A stretch of DNA of 64,000 nt, from assembly GCF_000005505.3 (NCBI RefSeq), contig NC_016131.3, positions 38,230,855 to 38,294,854 on the forward strand, read 5' to 3'. The notes beneath the pieces were generated by a model. The model saw only the letters and a program-made list of their open reading frames with translations, made no database searches and was not told the origin of the DNA. This stretch comes from Brachypodium distachyon (lineage: Eukaryota; Streptophyta; Magnoliopsida; Poales; Poaceae). A program made the position numbers and the translations under genes. Below, piece after piece: positions 24,130-38,044 of the stretch; the stretch's first letter is position 1; each line of letters starts with the position of its first letter.

Positions 24130-26468
24130 CTCATCCTAGTACCTCAAATGGACACGTTCCGGAACAAAGTTTAGCACCGACTCCGTATTACCCGGATTGT
24201 CCGTCCTAGGGACGGACCATGCCTAGCGAGTCCGTACAAGTGGTCTAGTCTTGTTTCGCTTCGATGAGTACGTTTGTTTGGTGTGCTCATCCTAGTACCT
24301 CAAATGGACACGTTCCGGATCAAATTTTAGCACCGACTCGGATTTGGCCGGATTGTCCGTCCTAGGGAGGGACCATGCCTAGCGAGTCCGTACAAGTGGT
24401 CTAGTCTTGTTTCGCTTCGATGAGTACGTTTGTCTTGTGTGCTCATCCTCGTAGCTCAAATGGACACGTTCCGGATCAAAGTTTAGCACCGACTCCGATT
24501 TACCCGGATTGTCCGTCCTACGGAGAGATCATGCCTATCGAGTCCGTACAAGTGGTCTAGTCTTGTTTCGCTTCGATGAGTAGGTTTGTTTGGTGTGCTC
24601 ATCCTAGGACCTCAAATGGACACGTTCCGGATCAAAGTTTAGCACCGAGTCCGATTTACCCTGATTGTCCGTCCTAGCGAGGGACCATGCCTAGCGAGTC
24701 CGTACAACTGGTCTGCTCTTGTTTCGCTTCGATGAGTAGGTTTGTTTCGTGTGCTCATCCTAGTACCTCAAATGCACACGTTCCGGATCAAATTTTAGCA
24801 CCGACTCGGATTTGGCCGGAATGTCCGTCCTTGGGAGGGACCATGCCTAGCGAGTCCGTACAACTGGTCTACTCTTGTTTCGCTTCGATGAGTAGGTCTG
24901 TTTCGTGTGCTCATCCTAGTACCTCAAATGGACACGTTCCGGATCAAAGTTTAGCACCGACTCCGATTCACCCGGATTGTCCGTCCTAGTGAGGGACCCT
25001 GCCTAGCGAGTCCGTACAAGTGGTCTAGTCTTGTTTCGCTTCGATCAATTGGTTTGTTAGGTGTGCTCATCGTAGTACCTCAGATAGACACGTTCCGGAA
25101 CAAAGTTTAGCACCGACTCCGATTTTGACGGATTGTCCGTCCTAGTGAGGGACCATGCCTAGCGAGTCCGTACAAGTGGTCTAGTCTTGTTTCGCTTCGA
25201 TGTGTACGTTTGTTTTGTGTGCTCATCCTCGTAGCTCAAATGGACACGTTCCGGATCAAAGTTTAGCACCGACTCCGATTTACCCGGATTGTCCGTCCTA
25301 CGGAGCGACCATGCCTATCGAGTCCGTACAAGTGGTCTAGTCTTGTTTCGCTTCGATGAGTAGGTTTGTTTGGTGTGCTCATCCTAGTACCTCAAATGGA
25401 CACGTTCCGGATCAAAGTTTAGCACCGACTCTGATTTGGCCGGATTGTCCGTCCTAGCGAGGGACCATGCCTAGCGAGTCCGTACAAGTGGTCTAGTCTT
25501 GTTTCGCTTGGATTAGTACGTTTGTTTTGTGTGCTCATCCTCGTAGCTCAAATGGACACGTTCCGGATCAAAGTTTAGCGCCGACTCCGATTTATCCGGA
25601 TTGTCCGTCCTACGGAGGGACCATGCCTATCGAGTCCGTACAAGTGGTCTAGTCTTGTTTCGCTTTGATGAGTAGGTTTGTTTGGTGTGCTCATCCTAGG
25701 ACCTCAAATGGACACGTTCCGGATCAAAGTTTAGCACCGAGTCCGATTTACCCTGATTGTCCGTCCTAGCGAGGGACCATGCCTAGCGAGTCCGTACAAC
25801 TGGTCTGCTCTTGTTTCGCTTCGATGAGTAGGTTTGTTTCGTGTGCTCATCCTAGTACCTCAAATGCACACGTTCCGGATCAAATTTTACCACCGACTCG
25901 GATTTGGCCAGAATGTCCGTCCTTGGGAGGGACCATGCCTAGCGAGTCCGTACAACTTGTCTACTCTTGTTTCGCTTCGATGAGTAGGTTTGTTTGGTGT
26001 GCTCATCCTAGTACCTCAAATGGACACGTTCCGGATAAAAGTTTAGCACCGACTCCGATTTGGCCGGATTGTCCGTCGTAGTGAGGGACCGTGCCTAGCG
26101 GGTCCGTATAAGTGGTCTAGTCTTGTTTCGCTTCAATAAGTAGGTTTGTTTGGTGTGCTCATCCTCGTAGCTCAAATGGACACGTTCCGGATCAAAGTTT
26201 AGCACCGACTCCGATTTACCCGGATTGTCCGTCCTACGGAGGGACCATGTCTATCGAGTCCGTACAAGTGGTCTAGTCTTGTTTCGCTTCGATGAGTAGG
26301 TTTGTTTGGTGTGCTCATCCTAGTACCTCAAATGGACACGTTCCGGAACAAAGTTTAGCACCGACTCCGATTTACCCGGATTGTCCGTCCTACGGAGGGA
26401 CCATGCCTATCGAGTCCGTACAAGTGGTCTAGTCTTGTTTCGTTCGATGAGTAGGTTTGTTTGGTGTG
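24130..26468 (+). repeat. 15-monomer higher-order repeat, copy 1 (2,339 bp)
   Basis: Sequence here recurs 2,339 bp downstream (15 x 156 minus one). Anchors: CTCCGTATTACCC at 24181 and 26520, AGTAGGTCTG near 24893 and 27232, a missing-ATG variant GGGACCCTGCC near 24996 and 27335, and TTTTGACGG near 25125 and 27464. The one-base-short monomer has TTTCGTTCGATG. Confidence 0.88.
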
Positions 26469-28807
26469 CTCATCCTAGTACCTCAAATGGACACGTTCCG
26501 GAACAAAGTTTAGCACCGACTCCGTATTACCCGGATTGTCCGTCCTAGGGACGGACCATGCCTAGCGAGTCCGTACAAGTGGTCTAGTCTTGTTTCGCTT
26601 CGATGAGTACGTTTGTTTGGTGTGCTCATCCTAGTACCTCAAATGGACACGTTCCGGATCAAATTTTAGCACCGACTCGGATTTGGCCGGATTGTCCGTC
26701 CTAGGGAGGGACCATGCCTAGCGAGTCCGTACAAGTGGTCTAGTCTTGTTTCGCTTCGATGAGTACGTTTGTCTTGTGTGCTCATCCTCGTAGCTCAAAT
26801 GGACACGTTCCGGATCAAAGTTTAGCACCGACTCCGATTTACCCGGATTGTCCGTCCTACGGAGAGATCATGCCTATCGAGTCCGTACAAGTGGTCTAGT
26901 CTTGTTTCGCTTCGATGAGTAGGTTTGTTTGGTGTGCTCATCCTAGGACCTCAAATGGACACGTTCCGGATCAAAGTTTAGCACCGAGTCCGATTTACCC
27001 TGATTGTCCGTCCTAGCGAGGGACCATGCCTAGCGAGTCCGTACAACTGGTCTGCTCTTGTTTCGCTTCGATGAGTAGGTTTGTTTCGTGTGCTCATCCT
27101 AGTACCTCAAATGCACACGTTCCGGATCAAATTTTAGCACCGACTCGGATTTGGCCGGAATGTCCGTCCTTGGGAGGGACCATGCCTAGCGAGTCCGTAC
27201 AACTGGTCTACTCTTGTTTCGCTTCGATGAGTAGGTCTGTTTCGTGTGCTCATCCTAGTACCTCAAATGGACACGTTCCGGATCAAAGTTTAGCACCGAC
27301 TCCGATTCACCCGGATTGTCCGTCCTAGTGAGGGACCCTGCCTAGCGAGTCCGTACAAGTGGTCTAGTCTTGTTTCGCTTCGATCAATTGGTTTGTTAGG
27401 TGTGCTCATCGTAGTACCTCAGATAGACACGTTCCGGAACAAAGTTTAGCACCGACTCCGATTTTGACGGATTGTCCGTCCTAGTGAGGGACCATGCCTA
27501 GCGAGTCCGTACAAGTGGTCTAGTCTTGTTTCGCTTCGATGTGTACGTTTGTTTTGTGTGCTCATCCTCGTAGCTCAAATGGACACGTTCCGGATCAAAG
27601 TTTAGCACCGACTCCGATTTACCCGGATTGTCCGTCCTACGGAGCGACCATGCCTATCGAGTCCGTACAAGTGGTCTAGTCTTGTTTCGCTTCGATGAGT
27701 AGGTTTGTTTGGTGTGCTCATCCTAGTACCTCAAATGGACACGTTCCGGATCAAAGTTTAGCACCGACTCTGATTTGGCCGGATTGTCCGTCCTAGCGAG
27801 GGACCATGCCTAGCGAGTCCGTACAAGTGGTCTAGTCTTGTTTCGCTTGGATTAGTACGTTTGTTTTGTGTGCTCATCCTCGTAGCTCAAATGGACACGT
27901 TCCGGATCAAAGTTTAGCGCCGACTCCGATTTACCCGGATTGTCCGTCCTACGGAGGGACCATGCCTATCGAGTCCGTACAAGTGGTCTAGTCTTGTTTC
28001 GCTTTGATGAGTAGGTTTGTTTGGTGTGCTCATCCTAGGACCTCAAATGGACACGTTCCGGATCAAAGTTTAGCACCGAGTCCGATTTACCCTGATTGTC
28101 CGTCCTAGCGAGGGACCATGCCTAGCGAGTCCGTACAACTGGTCTGCTCTTGTTTCGCTTCGATGAGTAGGTTTGTTTCGTGTGCACATCCTAGTACCTC
28201 AAATGCACTCGTTCCGGATCAAATTTTACCACCGACTCGGATTTGGCCAGAATGTCCGTCCTTGGGAGGGACCATGCCTAGCGAGTCCGTACAACTTGTC
28301 TACTCTTGTTTCGCTTCGATGAGTAGGTTTGTTTGGTGTGCTCATCCTAGTACCTCAAATGGACACGTTCCGGATGAAAGTTTAGCACCGACTCCGATTT
28401 GGCCGGATTGTCCGTCGTAGTGAGGGACCGTGCCTAGCGGGTCCGTAGAAGTGGTCTAGTCTTGTTTCGCTTCAATAAGTAGGTTTGTTTGGTGTGCTCA
28501 TCCTCGTAGCTCAAATGGACACGTTCCGGATCAAAGTTTAGCACCGACTCCGATTTACCCGGATTGTCCGTCCTACGGAGGGACCATGTCTATCGAGTCC
28601 GTACAAGTGGTCTAGTCTTGTTTCGCTTCGATGAGTAGGTTTGTTTGGTGTGCTCATCGTAGTACCTCAAATGGACACGTTCCGGAACAAAGTTTAGCAC
28701 CGACTCCGATTTACCCGGATTGTCCGTCCTACGGAGGGACCATGCCTATCGAGTCCGTACAAGTGGTCTAGTCTTGTTTCGCTTCGATGAGTAGGTTTGT
28801 TTGGTGT
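26469..28807 (+). repeat. 15-monomer higher-order repeat, copy 2 (2,339 bp)
   Basis: Tandem partner of 24130-26468 with a handful of differences (TGTGCACATC for TGTGCTCATC, CACTCG for CACACG, ATCGTAG for ATCCTAG). Part of the tail is shared again 3,275 bp downstream (21 monomers minus one base), so exchange has used more than one register. Confidence 0.86.
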
Positions 28808-31800
28808 GCTCATCCTAGTACCTCAAAAGGACACGTTCCGGAACAAAGTTTAGCACGGACTCCGTATTACCCGGATTGTCCGTCCTAGGGACGGACCATG
28901 CCTAGCGAGTCCGTATAAGTGGTCTAGTCTTGTTTCGCTTCGATGAGTACGTTTGTTTGGTGTGCTCATCCTAGTAGCTCAAATGGACACGTTCCGGATC
29001 AAAGTTTAGCACCGACTCTGATTTGGCCGGATTGTCCGTCCTAGCGAGGGACCATGCCTAGCGAGTCCGTACAAGTGGTCTAGTCTTGTTTCGCTTCGAT
29101 GAGTAGGTTTGTTTGTTGTGCTCATCCTAGTACCTCAAATGGACACGTTCCGGATCAAAGTTTAGCACCGACTCTGATTTGGCCGGCTTGTCCGTCCTAG
29201 CGAGGGACCATGCGTAGCGTGTCCGTACAACTGGTCTACTCTTGTTTCGCTTCGATGAGTAGGTTTGTTTGTTGAGCTCATCGTAGTACCTCAAATGGAC
29301 ACGTTCCGGATCAAATTTTAGCACCGACTCGGATTTGGCCGGATTGTCCGTCCTAGGGAGGGACCATGCCTAGCGAGTCCGTACAAGTGGTCTAGTCTTG
29401 TTTGGCTTCGATGAGTACGTTTGTCTTGTGTGCTCATCCTCGTAGCTCAAATGGACACGTTCCGGATCAAAGTTTAGCACCGACTCCGATTTACCCGGAT
29501 TGTCCGTCCTACGGAGAGACCTTGCCTATCGAGTCCGTACAAGTGGTCTAGTCTTGTTTCGCTTCGATGAGTAGGTTTGTGTGGTGTGCTCATCCTAGGA
29601 CCTCAAATGGACACGTTCCGGATCAAAGTTTAGCACCGAGTCCGATTTACCCTGATTGTCCGTCCTAGCGAGGGACCATGCCTAGCGAGTCCGTACAACT
29701 GGTCTGCTCTTGTTTCGCTTCGATGAGTAGGTTTGTTTCGTGTGCTCATCCTAGTACCTCAAATGCACACGTTCCGGATCAAATTTTACCACCGACTCGG
29801 ATTTGGCCAGAATGTCCGTCCTTGGGAGGGACCATGCCTAGCGAGTCCGTACAACTTGTCTACTCTTGTTTCGCTTCGATGAGTAGGTTTGTTTGGTGTG
29901 CTCATCCTAGTGCCTCAAATGGACACGTTCCGGATAAAAGTTTAGCACCGACTCCGATTTGGCCGGATTGTCCGTCGTAGTGAGGGACCGTGCCTAGCGG
30001 GTCGGTATAAGTGGTCTAGTCTTGTTTCGCTTCAATAAGTAGGTTTGTTTGGTGTGCTCATCCTCGTAGCTCAAATGGACACGTTCCGGATCAAAGTTTA
30101 GCACCGACTCCGATTTACCCGGATTGTCCGTCCTACGGAGGGACCATGTCTATCGAGTCCGTACAAGTGCTCTAGTCTTGTTTCGCTTCGATGAGTAGGT
30201 TTGTTTGGTGTGCTCATCCTAGTACCTGAAATGGACACGTTCCGGAACAAAGTTTAGCACCGACTCCGATTTACCCGGATTGTCCGTCCTACGGAGGGAC
30301 CATGCCTATCGAGTCCGTACAAGTGGTCTAGTCTTGTTTCGCTTCGATGAGTAGGTTTGTTTGGTGTGCTCATCCTAGTACCTCAAATGGACACGTTCCG
30401 GAACAAAGTTTAGCACCGACTCCGTATTACCCGGATTGTCCGTCCTAGGGAGGGACCATGCCTATCGAGTCCGTACAAGTGGTCTAGTCTTGTTTCGCTT
30501 CGATGAGTAGGTTTGTTTGGTGTGCTCATCCTAGTACCTCAAATGGACACGTTCCGGAACAAAGTTTAGCACCGACTCCGATTTACCCGGATTGTCCGTC
30601 CTACGGAGGGACCATGCCTATCGAGTCCGTACAAGTGGTCTAGTCTTGTTTCGTTCGATGAGTAGGTTTGTTTTGTGTGCTCATCCTAGTACCTCAAATG
30701 GACACGTTCCGGAACAAAGTTTAGCACCGACTCCGTATTACCCGGATTGTCCGTCCTAGGGACGGACCATGCCTAGCGAGTCCGTACAAGTGGTCTAGTC
30801 TTGTTTCGCTTCGATGAGTACGTTTGTTTGGTGTGCTCATCCTAGTAGCTCAAATGGACACGTTCCGGATCAAAGTTTAGCACCGACTCTGATTTGGCCG
30901 GCTTGTGCGTCCTATCGAGGGACCAAGCGTAGCGAGTCCGTACAACTGGTCTACTCTTGTTTCGCTTCGATGAGTAGGTTTGTTTGTTGAGCTCATCGTA
31001 GTACCTCAAATGGACACGTTCCGGATCAAAGTTTAGCACCGACTCGGATTTGGCCGGATTGTCCGTCCTAGGGAGGGACCATGCCTAGCGAGTCCGTACA
31101 AGTGGTCTAGTCTTGTTTCGCTTCGATGTGTACGTTTGTTTTGTGTGCTCATACTCGTAGCTCAAATGGACACGTTCCGGATCAAAGTTTAGCACCGACT
31201 CCGATTTACCCGGATTGTCCGTCCTACGGAGCGACCATGCCTATCGAGTCCGTACAAGTGGTCTAGTCTTGTTTCGCTTCGATGAGTAGGTTTGTTTGGT
31301 GTGCTCATCCTAGGACCTCAAATGGACACGTTCCGGATCAAAGTTTAGCACCGAGTCCGATTTACCCTGATTGTCCGTCCTAGCGAGGGACCATGCCTAG
31401 CGAGTCCGTACAACTGGTCTGCTCTTGTTTCGCTTCGATGAGTAGGTTTGTTTCGTGTGCTCATCCTAGTACCTCAAATGCACTCGTTCCGGATCAAATT
31501 TTACCACCGACTCGGATTTGGCCAGAATGTCCGTCCTTGGGAGGGACCATGCCTAGCGAGTCCGTACAACTTGTCTCCTCTTGTTTCGCTTCGATGAGTA
31601 GGGTTGTTTGGTGTGCTCATCCTAGTACCTCAAATGGACACGTTCCGGATAAAAGTTTAGCACCGACTCCGATTTGGCCGGATTGTCCGTCGTAGTGAGG
31701 GACCGTGCCTAGCGGGTCCGTATAAGTGGTCTAGTCTTGTTTCGCTTCAATAAGTAGGTTTGTTTGGTGTGCTCATCCTCGTAGCTCAAATGGACACGTT

Positions 31801-34144
31801 CCGGATCAAAGTTTAGCACCGACTCCGATTTACCCGGATTGTCCGTCCTACGGAGGGACCATGTCTATCGAGTCCGTACAAGTGGTCTAGTCTTGTTTCG
31901 CTTCGATGAGTAGGTTTGTTTGGTGTGCTCATCGTAGTACCTCAAATGGACACGTTCCGGAACAAAGTTTAGCACCGACTCCGATTTACCCGGATTGTCC
32001 GTCCTACGGAGGGACCATGCCTATCGAGTCCGTACAAGTGGTCTAGTCTTGTTTCGCTTCGATGAGTAGGTTTGTTTGGTGTGCTCATCCTAGTACCTCA
32101 AAAGGACACGTTCCGGAACAAAGTTTAGCACTGACTCCGTATTACCCGGATTGTCCGTCCTAGGGACGGACCATGCCTAGCGAGTCCGTACAAGTGGTCT
32201 AGTCTTGTTTCGCTTCGATGAGTACGTTTGTTTGGTGTGCTCATCCTAGTAGCTCAAATGGACACGTTCCGGATCAAAGTTTAGCACCGACTCTGATTTG
32301 GCCGGATTGTCCGTCCTAGCGAGGGACCATGCCTAGCGAGTCCGTACAAGTGGTCTAGTCTTGTTTCGCTTCGATGAGTAGGTTTGTTTGTTGTGCTCAT
32401 CCTAGTACCTCAAATGGACACGTTCCGGATCAAAGTTTAGCACCGACTCTGATTTGGCCGGCTTGTCCGTCCTAGCGAGGGACCATGCGTAGCGTGTCCG
32501 TACAACTGGTCTACTCTTGTTTCGCTTCGATGAGTAGGTTTGTTTGTTGAGCTCATCGTAGTACCTCAAATGGACACGTTCCGGATCAAATTTTAGCACC
32601 GACTCGGATTTGGCCGGATTGTCCGTCCTAGGGAGGGACCATGCCTAGCGAGTCCGTACAAGTGGTCTAGTCTTGTTTCCCTTCGATGAGTACGTTTGTC
32701 TTGTGTGCTCATCCTCGTAGCTCAAATGGACACGTTCCGGATCAAAGTTTAGCACGGACTCCGATTTACCCGGATTGTCCGTCCTACGGAGAGACCATGC
32801 CTATCGAGTCCGTACAAGTGGTCTAGTCTTGTTTCGCTTCGATGAGTAGGTTTGTTTGGTGTGCTCATCCTAGGACCTCAAATGGACACGTTCCGGATCA
32901 AAGTTTAGCACCGAGTCCGATTTACCCTGATTGTCCGTCCTAGCGAGGGACCATGCCTAGCGAGTCCGTACAACTGGTCTGCTCTTGTTTCGCTTCGATG
33001 AGTAGGTTTGTTTCGTGTGCTCATCCTAGTACCTCAAATGGACACGTTCCGGATAAAAGTTTAGCACCGACTCCGATTTGGCCGGATTGTCCGTCGTAGT
33101 GAGGGACCGTGCCTAGCGGGTCCGTATAAGTGGTCTAGTCTTGTTTCGCTTCAATAAGTAGGTTTGTTTGGTGTGCTCATCCTCGTAGCTCAAATGGACA
33201 CGTTCCGGATCAAAGTTTAGCACCGACTCCGATTTACCCGGATTGTCCGTCCTACGGAGGGACCATGTCTATCGAGTCCGTACAAGTGGTCTAGTCTTGT
33301 TTCGCTTCGATGAGTAGGTTTGTTTGGTGTGCTCATCGTAGTACCTCAAATGGACACGTTCCGGAACAAAGTTTAGCACCGACTCCGATTTACCCGGATT
33401 GTCCGTCCTACGGAGGGACCATGCCTATCGAGTCCGTACAAGTGGTCTAGTCTTGTTTCGCTTCGATGAGTAGGTTTGTTTGGTGTGCTCATCCTAGTAC
33501 CTCAAATGGACACGTTCCGGAACAAAGTTTAGCACCGACTCCGTATTACCCGGATTGTCCGTCCTAGGGACGGACCATGCATAGCGAGTCCGTACAAGTG
33601 GTCTAGTCTTGTTTCGCTTCGATGAGTACGTTTGTTTGGTGTGCTCATCCTAGTAGCTCAAATGGACACGTTCCGGAACAAAGTTTAGCACCGACTCTGA
33701 TTTGGCCGGATTGTCCGTCCTAGCGAGGGACCATGCCTAGCGAGTCCGTACAAGTGGTCTAGTCTTGTTTCGCTTCGATGAGTAGGTTTGTTTGGTGTGC
33801 TCATCCTAGTACCTCAAATGGACACGTTCCGGATCAAAGTTTAGCACCGACTCCGATTTGGCCGGCTTGTCCGTCCTTGCGAGGGACCATGCGTAGCGTG
33901 TCCGTACAACTGGTCTACTCTTGTTTCGCTTCGATGAGTAGGTTTGTTTGTTGAGCTCATCGTAGTACCTCAAATGGACACGTTCCGGATCAAATTTTAG
34001 CACCGACTCGGATTTGGCCGGATTGTCCGTCCTAGGGAGGGACCATGCCTAGCGAGTCCGTACAAGTGGTCTAGTCTTGTTTCGCTTCGATGAGTACGTT
34101 TGTCTTGTGTGCTCATCCTCGTAGCTCAAATGGACACGTTCCGT

Positions 34145-35412
34145 ATCAAAGTTTAGCACCGACTCCGATTTACCCGGATTGTCCGTCCTACGGAGAGACC
34201 ATGCCTATCGAGTCCGTACAATTGGTCTAGTCTTGTTTCGCTTCGATGAGTGGGTTTGTTTGGTGTGCTCATCCTAGGACCTCAAATGGACACGTTCCGG
34301 ATCAAAGTTTAGCACCGAGTCCGATTTACCCTGATTGTCCGTCCTAGCGAGGGACCATGCCTAGCGAGTCCGTACAACTGGTCTGCTCTTGTTTCGCTTC
34401 GATGAGTAGGTTTGTTTCGTGTGCTCATCCTAGTACCTCAAATGCACACGTTCCGGATCAAATTTTACCACCGACTCGGATTTGGCCAGAATGTCCGTCC
34501 TTGGGAGGGACCATGCCTAGCGAGTCCGTACAACTTGTCTACTCTTGTTTCGCTTCGATGAGTAGGCTTGTTTGGTGTGCTCATCCTAGTACCTCAAATG
34601 GACACGTTCCGGATAAAAGTTTAGCACCGACTCCGATTTGGCCGGATTGTCCGTCGTAGTGAGGGACCGTGCCTAGCGGGTCCGTACAAGTGGTCTAGTC
34701 TTGTTTCGCTTCGATGAGTACGTTTGTTTGGTGTGATCATCCTAGTAGCTCAAATGGACACGTTCCGGATCAAAGTTTAGCACCGACTCTGATTTGGCCG
34801 GATTGTCCGTCCTACGGAGGGACCATGTCTATCGAGTCCGTACAAGTGCTCTAGTCTTGTTTCGCTTCGATGAGTAGGTTTGTTTGGTGTGCTCATCCTA
34901 GTAGCTCAAATGGACACGTTCCGGAACAAAGTTTAGCACCGACTCCGATTTACCCGGATTGTCCGTCCTACGGAGGGACCATGCCTATCGAGTCCGTACA
35001 AGTGGTCTAGTCTTGTTTCGCTTCAATAAGTAGGTTTGTTCTGTGTGCTCATCCTCGTAGCTCAAATGGACACGTTCCGGATCAAAGTTTAGCACCGACT
35101 CCGATTTACTCGGATTGTCCGTCCTACGGAGGGACCATGTCTATCAAGTCCGTACAAGTGCTCTAGTCTTGTTTCGCTTCGATGAGTAGGTTTGTTTGGT
35201 GTGCTCATCCTAGTACCTCAAATGGACACGTTCCGGAACAAAGTTTAGCACCGACTGCGATTTACCCGGATTGTCCGTCCTACGGAGGGACCATGCCTAT
35301 CGAGTCCGTACAAGTGGTCTAGTCTTGTTTCGCTTCGATGAGTAGGTTTGTTTGGTGTGCTCATCCTAGTACCTCAAATGGACACGTTCCGGAACAAAGT
35401 TTAGCACCGACT
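34145..35412 (+). repeat. Segmental duplication within satellite, copy 1
   Basis: About 1.27 kb identical by line-by-line comparison to 38045-39312 (offset 3,900 bp, 25 monomers). It includes rare variants GTGATCATCC, TTCTGTGTG, TTTACTCGG, TCTATCAAGTCC and GACTGCGATT. Its 3' half also recurs near 40389-41114 (offset 5,304 bp, 34 monomers). Confidence 0.9.
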
Positions 35413-38044
35413 CCGTATTACCCGGATTGTCCGTCCTAGGGACGGACCATGCCTAGCGAGTCCGTACAAGTGGTCTAGTCTTGTTTCGCTTCGATGAGTA
35501 CGTTTGTTTGGTGTGATCATCCTAGTAGCTCAAATGGACACGTTCCGGATCAAAGTTTAGCACCGACTCTGATTTGGCCGGATTGTCCGTCCTAGCGAGG
35601 GACCATGCCTAGCGAGTCCGTACAAGTGGTCTAGTCTTGTTTCGCTTCGATGAGTAGGTTTGTTTGGTGTGCTCATCCTAGTACCTCAAATGGACACGTT
35701 CCGGAACAAAGTTTAGCACCGACTCCGTATTACCCGGATTGTCCGTCCTAGGGACGGACCATGCCTAGCGAGTCCGTACAAGTGGTCTAGTCTTGTTTCG
35801 CTTCGATGAGTACGTTTGTCTTGTGTGCTCATCCTCGTAGCTCAAATGGACACGTTCCGGATCAAAGTTTAGCACCGACTCCGATTTACCCGGATTGTCC
35901 GTCCTACGGAGAGACCATGCCTATCGAGTCCGTACAATTGGTCTAGTCTTGTTTCGCTTCGATGAGTGGGTTTGTTTGGTGTGCTCATCCTAGGACCTCA
36001 AATGGACACGTTCCGGATCAAAGTTTAGCACCGACTCCGATTTACCCGGATTGTCCGTCCTACGGAGGGACCATGTCTATCGAGTCCGTACAAGTGCTCT
36101 AGTCTTGTTTCGCTTCGATGAGTAGGTTTGTTTGGTGTGCTCATCCTAGTACCTCAAATGGACACGTTCCGGAACAAAGTTTAGCACCGACTCCGATTTA
36201 CCCGGATTGTCCGTCCTACGGAGGGACCATGCCTATCGAGTCCGTACAAGTGGTCTAGTCTTGTTTCGCTTCGATGAGTAGGTTTGTTTGGTGTGCTCAT
36301 CGTAGTACCTCAAATGGACACGTTCCGGAACAAAGTTTAGCACCGACTCCGATTTACCCGGATTGTCCGTCCTACGGAGGGACCATGCCTATCGAGTCCG
36401 TACAAGTGGTCTAGTCTTGTTTCGCTTCGATGAGTAGGTTTGTTTGGTGTGCTCATCCTAGTACCTCAAATGGACACGTTCCGGAACAAAGTTTAGCACC
36501 GACTCCGTATTACCCGGATTGTCCGTCCTAGGGACGGACCATGCATAGCGAGTCCGTACAAGTGGTCTAGTCTTGTTTCGCTTCGATGAGTACGTTTGTT
36601 TGGTGTGCTCATCCTAGTAGCTCAAATGGACACGTTCCGGAACAAAGTTTAGCACCGACTCTGATTTGGCCGGATTGTCCGTCCTAGCGAGGGACCATGC
36701 CTAGCGAGTCCGTACAAGTGGTCTAGTCTTGTTTCGCTTCGATGAGTAGGTTTGTTTGGTGTGCTCATTCTAGTACCTCAAATGGACACGTTCCGGATAA
36801 AAGTTTAGCACCGACTCCGATTTGGCCGGATTGTCCGTCGTAGTGAGGGACCGTGCCTAGCGGGTCCGTATAAGTGGTCTAGTCTTGTTTCGCTTCAATA
36901 AGTAGGTTTGTTTGGTGTGCTCATCCTCGTAGCTCAAATGGACACGTTCCGGATCAAAGTTTAGCACCGACTCCGATTTACCCGGATTGTCCGTCCTACG
37001 GAGGGACCATGTCTATCGAGTCCGTACAAGTGGTCTAGTCTTGTTTCGCTTCGATGAGTAGGTTTGTTTGGTGTGCTCATCGTAGTACCTCAAATGGACA
37101 CGTTCCGGAACAAAGTTTAGCACCGACTCCGATTTACCCGGATTGTCCGTCCTACGGAGGGACCATGCCTATCGAGTCCGTACAAGTGGTCTAGTCTTGT
37201 TTCGCTTCGATGAGTAGGTTTGTTTGGTGTGCTCATCCTAGTACCTCAAAAGGACACGTTCCGGAACAAAGTTTAGCACTGACTCCGTATTACCCGGATT
37301 GTCCGTCCTAGGGACGGACCATGCCTAGCGAGTCCGTACAAGTGGTCTAGTCTTGTTTCGCTTCGATGAGTACGTTTGTTTGGTGTGCTCATCCTAGTAG
37401 CTCAAATGGACACGTTCCGGATCAAAGTTTAGCACCGACTCTGATTTGGCCGGATTGTCCGTCCTAGCGAGGGACCATGCCTAGCGAGTCCGTACAAGTG
37501 GTCTAGTCTTGTTTCGCTTCGATGAGTAGGTTTGTTTGTTGTGCTCATCCTAGTACCTCAAATGGACACGTTCCGGATCAAAGTTTAGCACCGACTCTGA
37601 TTTGGCCGGCTTGTCCGTCCTAGCGAGGGACCATGCGTAGCGTGTCCGTACAACTGGTCTACTCTTGTTTCGCTTCGATGAGTAGGTTTGTTTGTTGAGC
37701 TCATCGTAGTACCTCAAATGGACACGTTCCGGATCAAATTTTAGCACCGACTCGGATTTGGCCGGATTGTCCGTCCTAGGGAGGGACCATGCCTAGCGAG
37801 TCCGTACAAGTGGTCTAGTCTTGTTTCGCTTCGATGAGTACGTTTGTCTTGTGTGCTCATCCTCGTAGCTCAAATGGACACGTTCCGGATCAAAGTTTAG
37901 CACCGACTCCGATTTACCCGGATTGTCCGTCCTACGGAGAGACCATGCCTATCGAGTCCGTACAAGTGGTCTAGTCTTGTTTCGCTTCGATGAGTAGGTT
38001 TGTTTGGTGTGCTCATCCTAGGACCTCAAATGGACACGTTCCGG

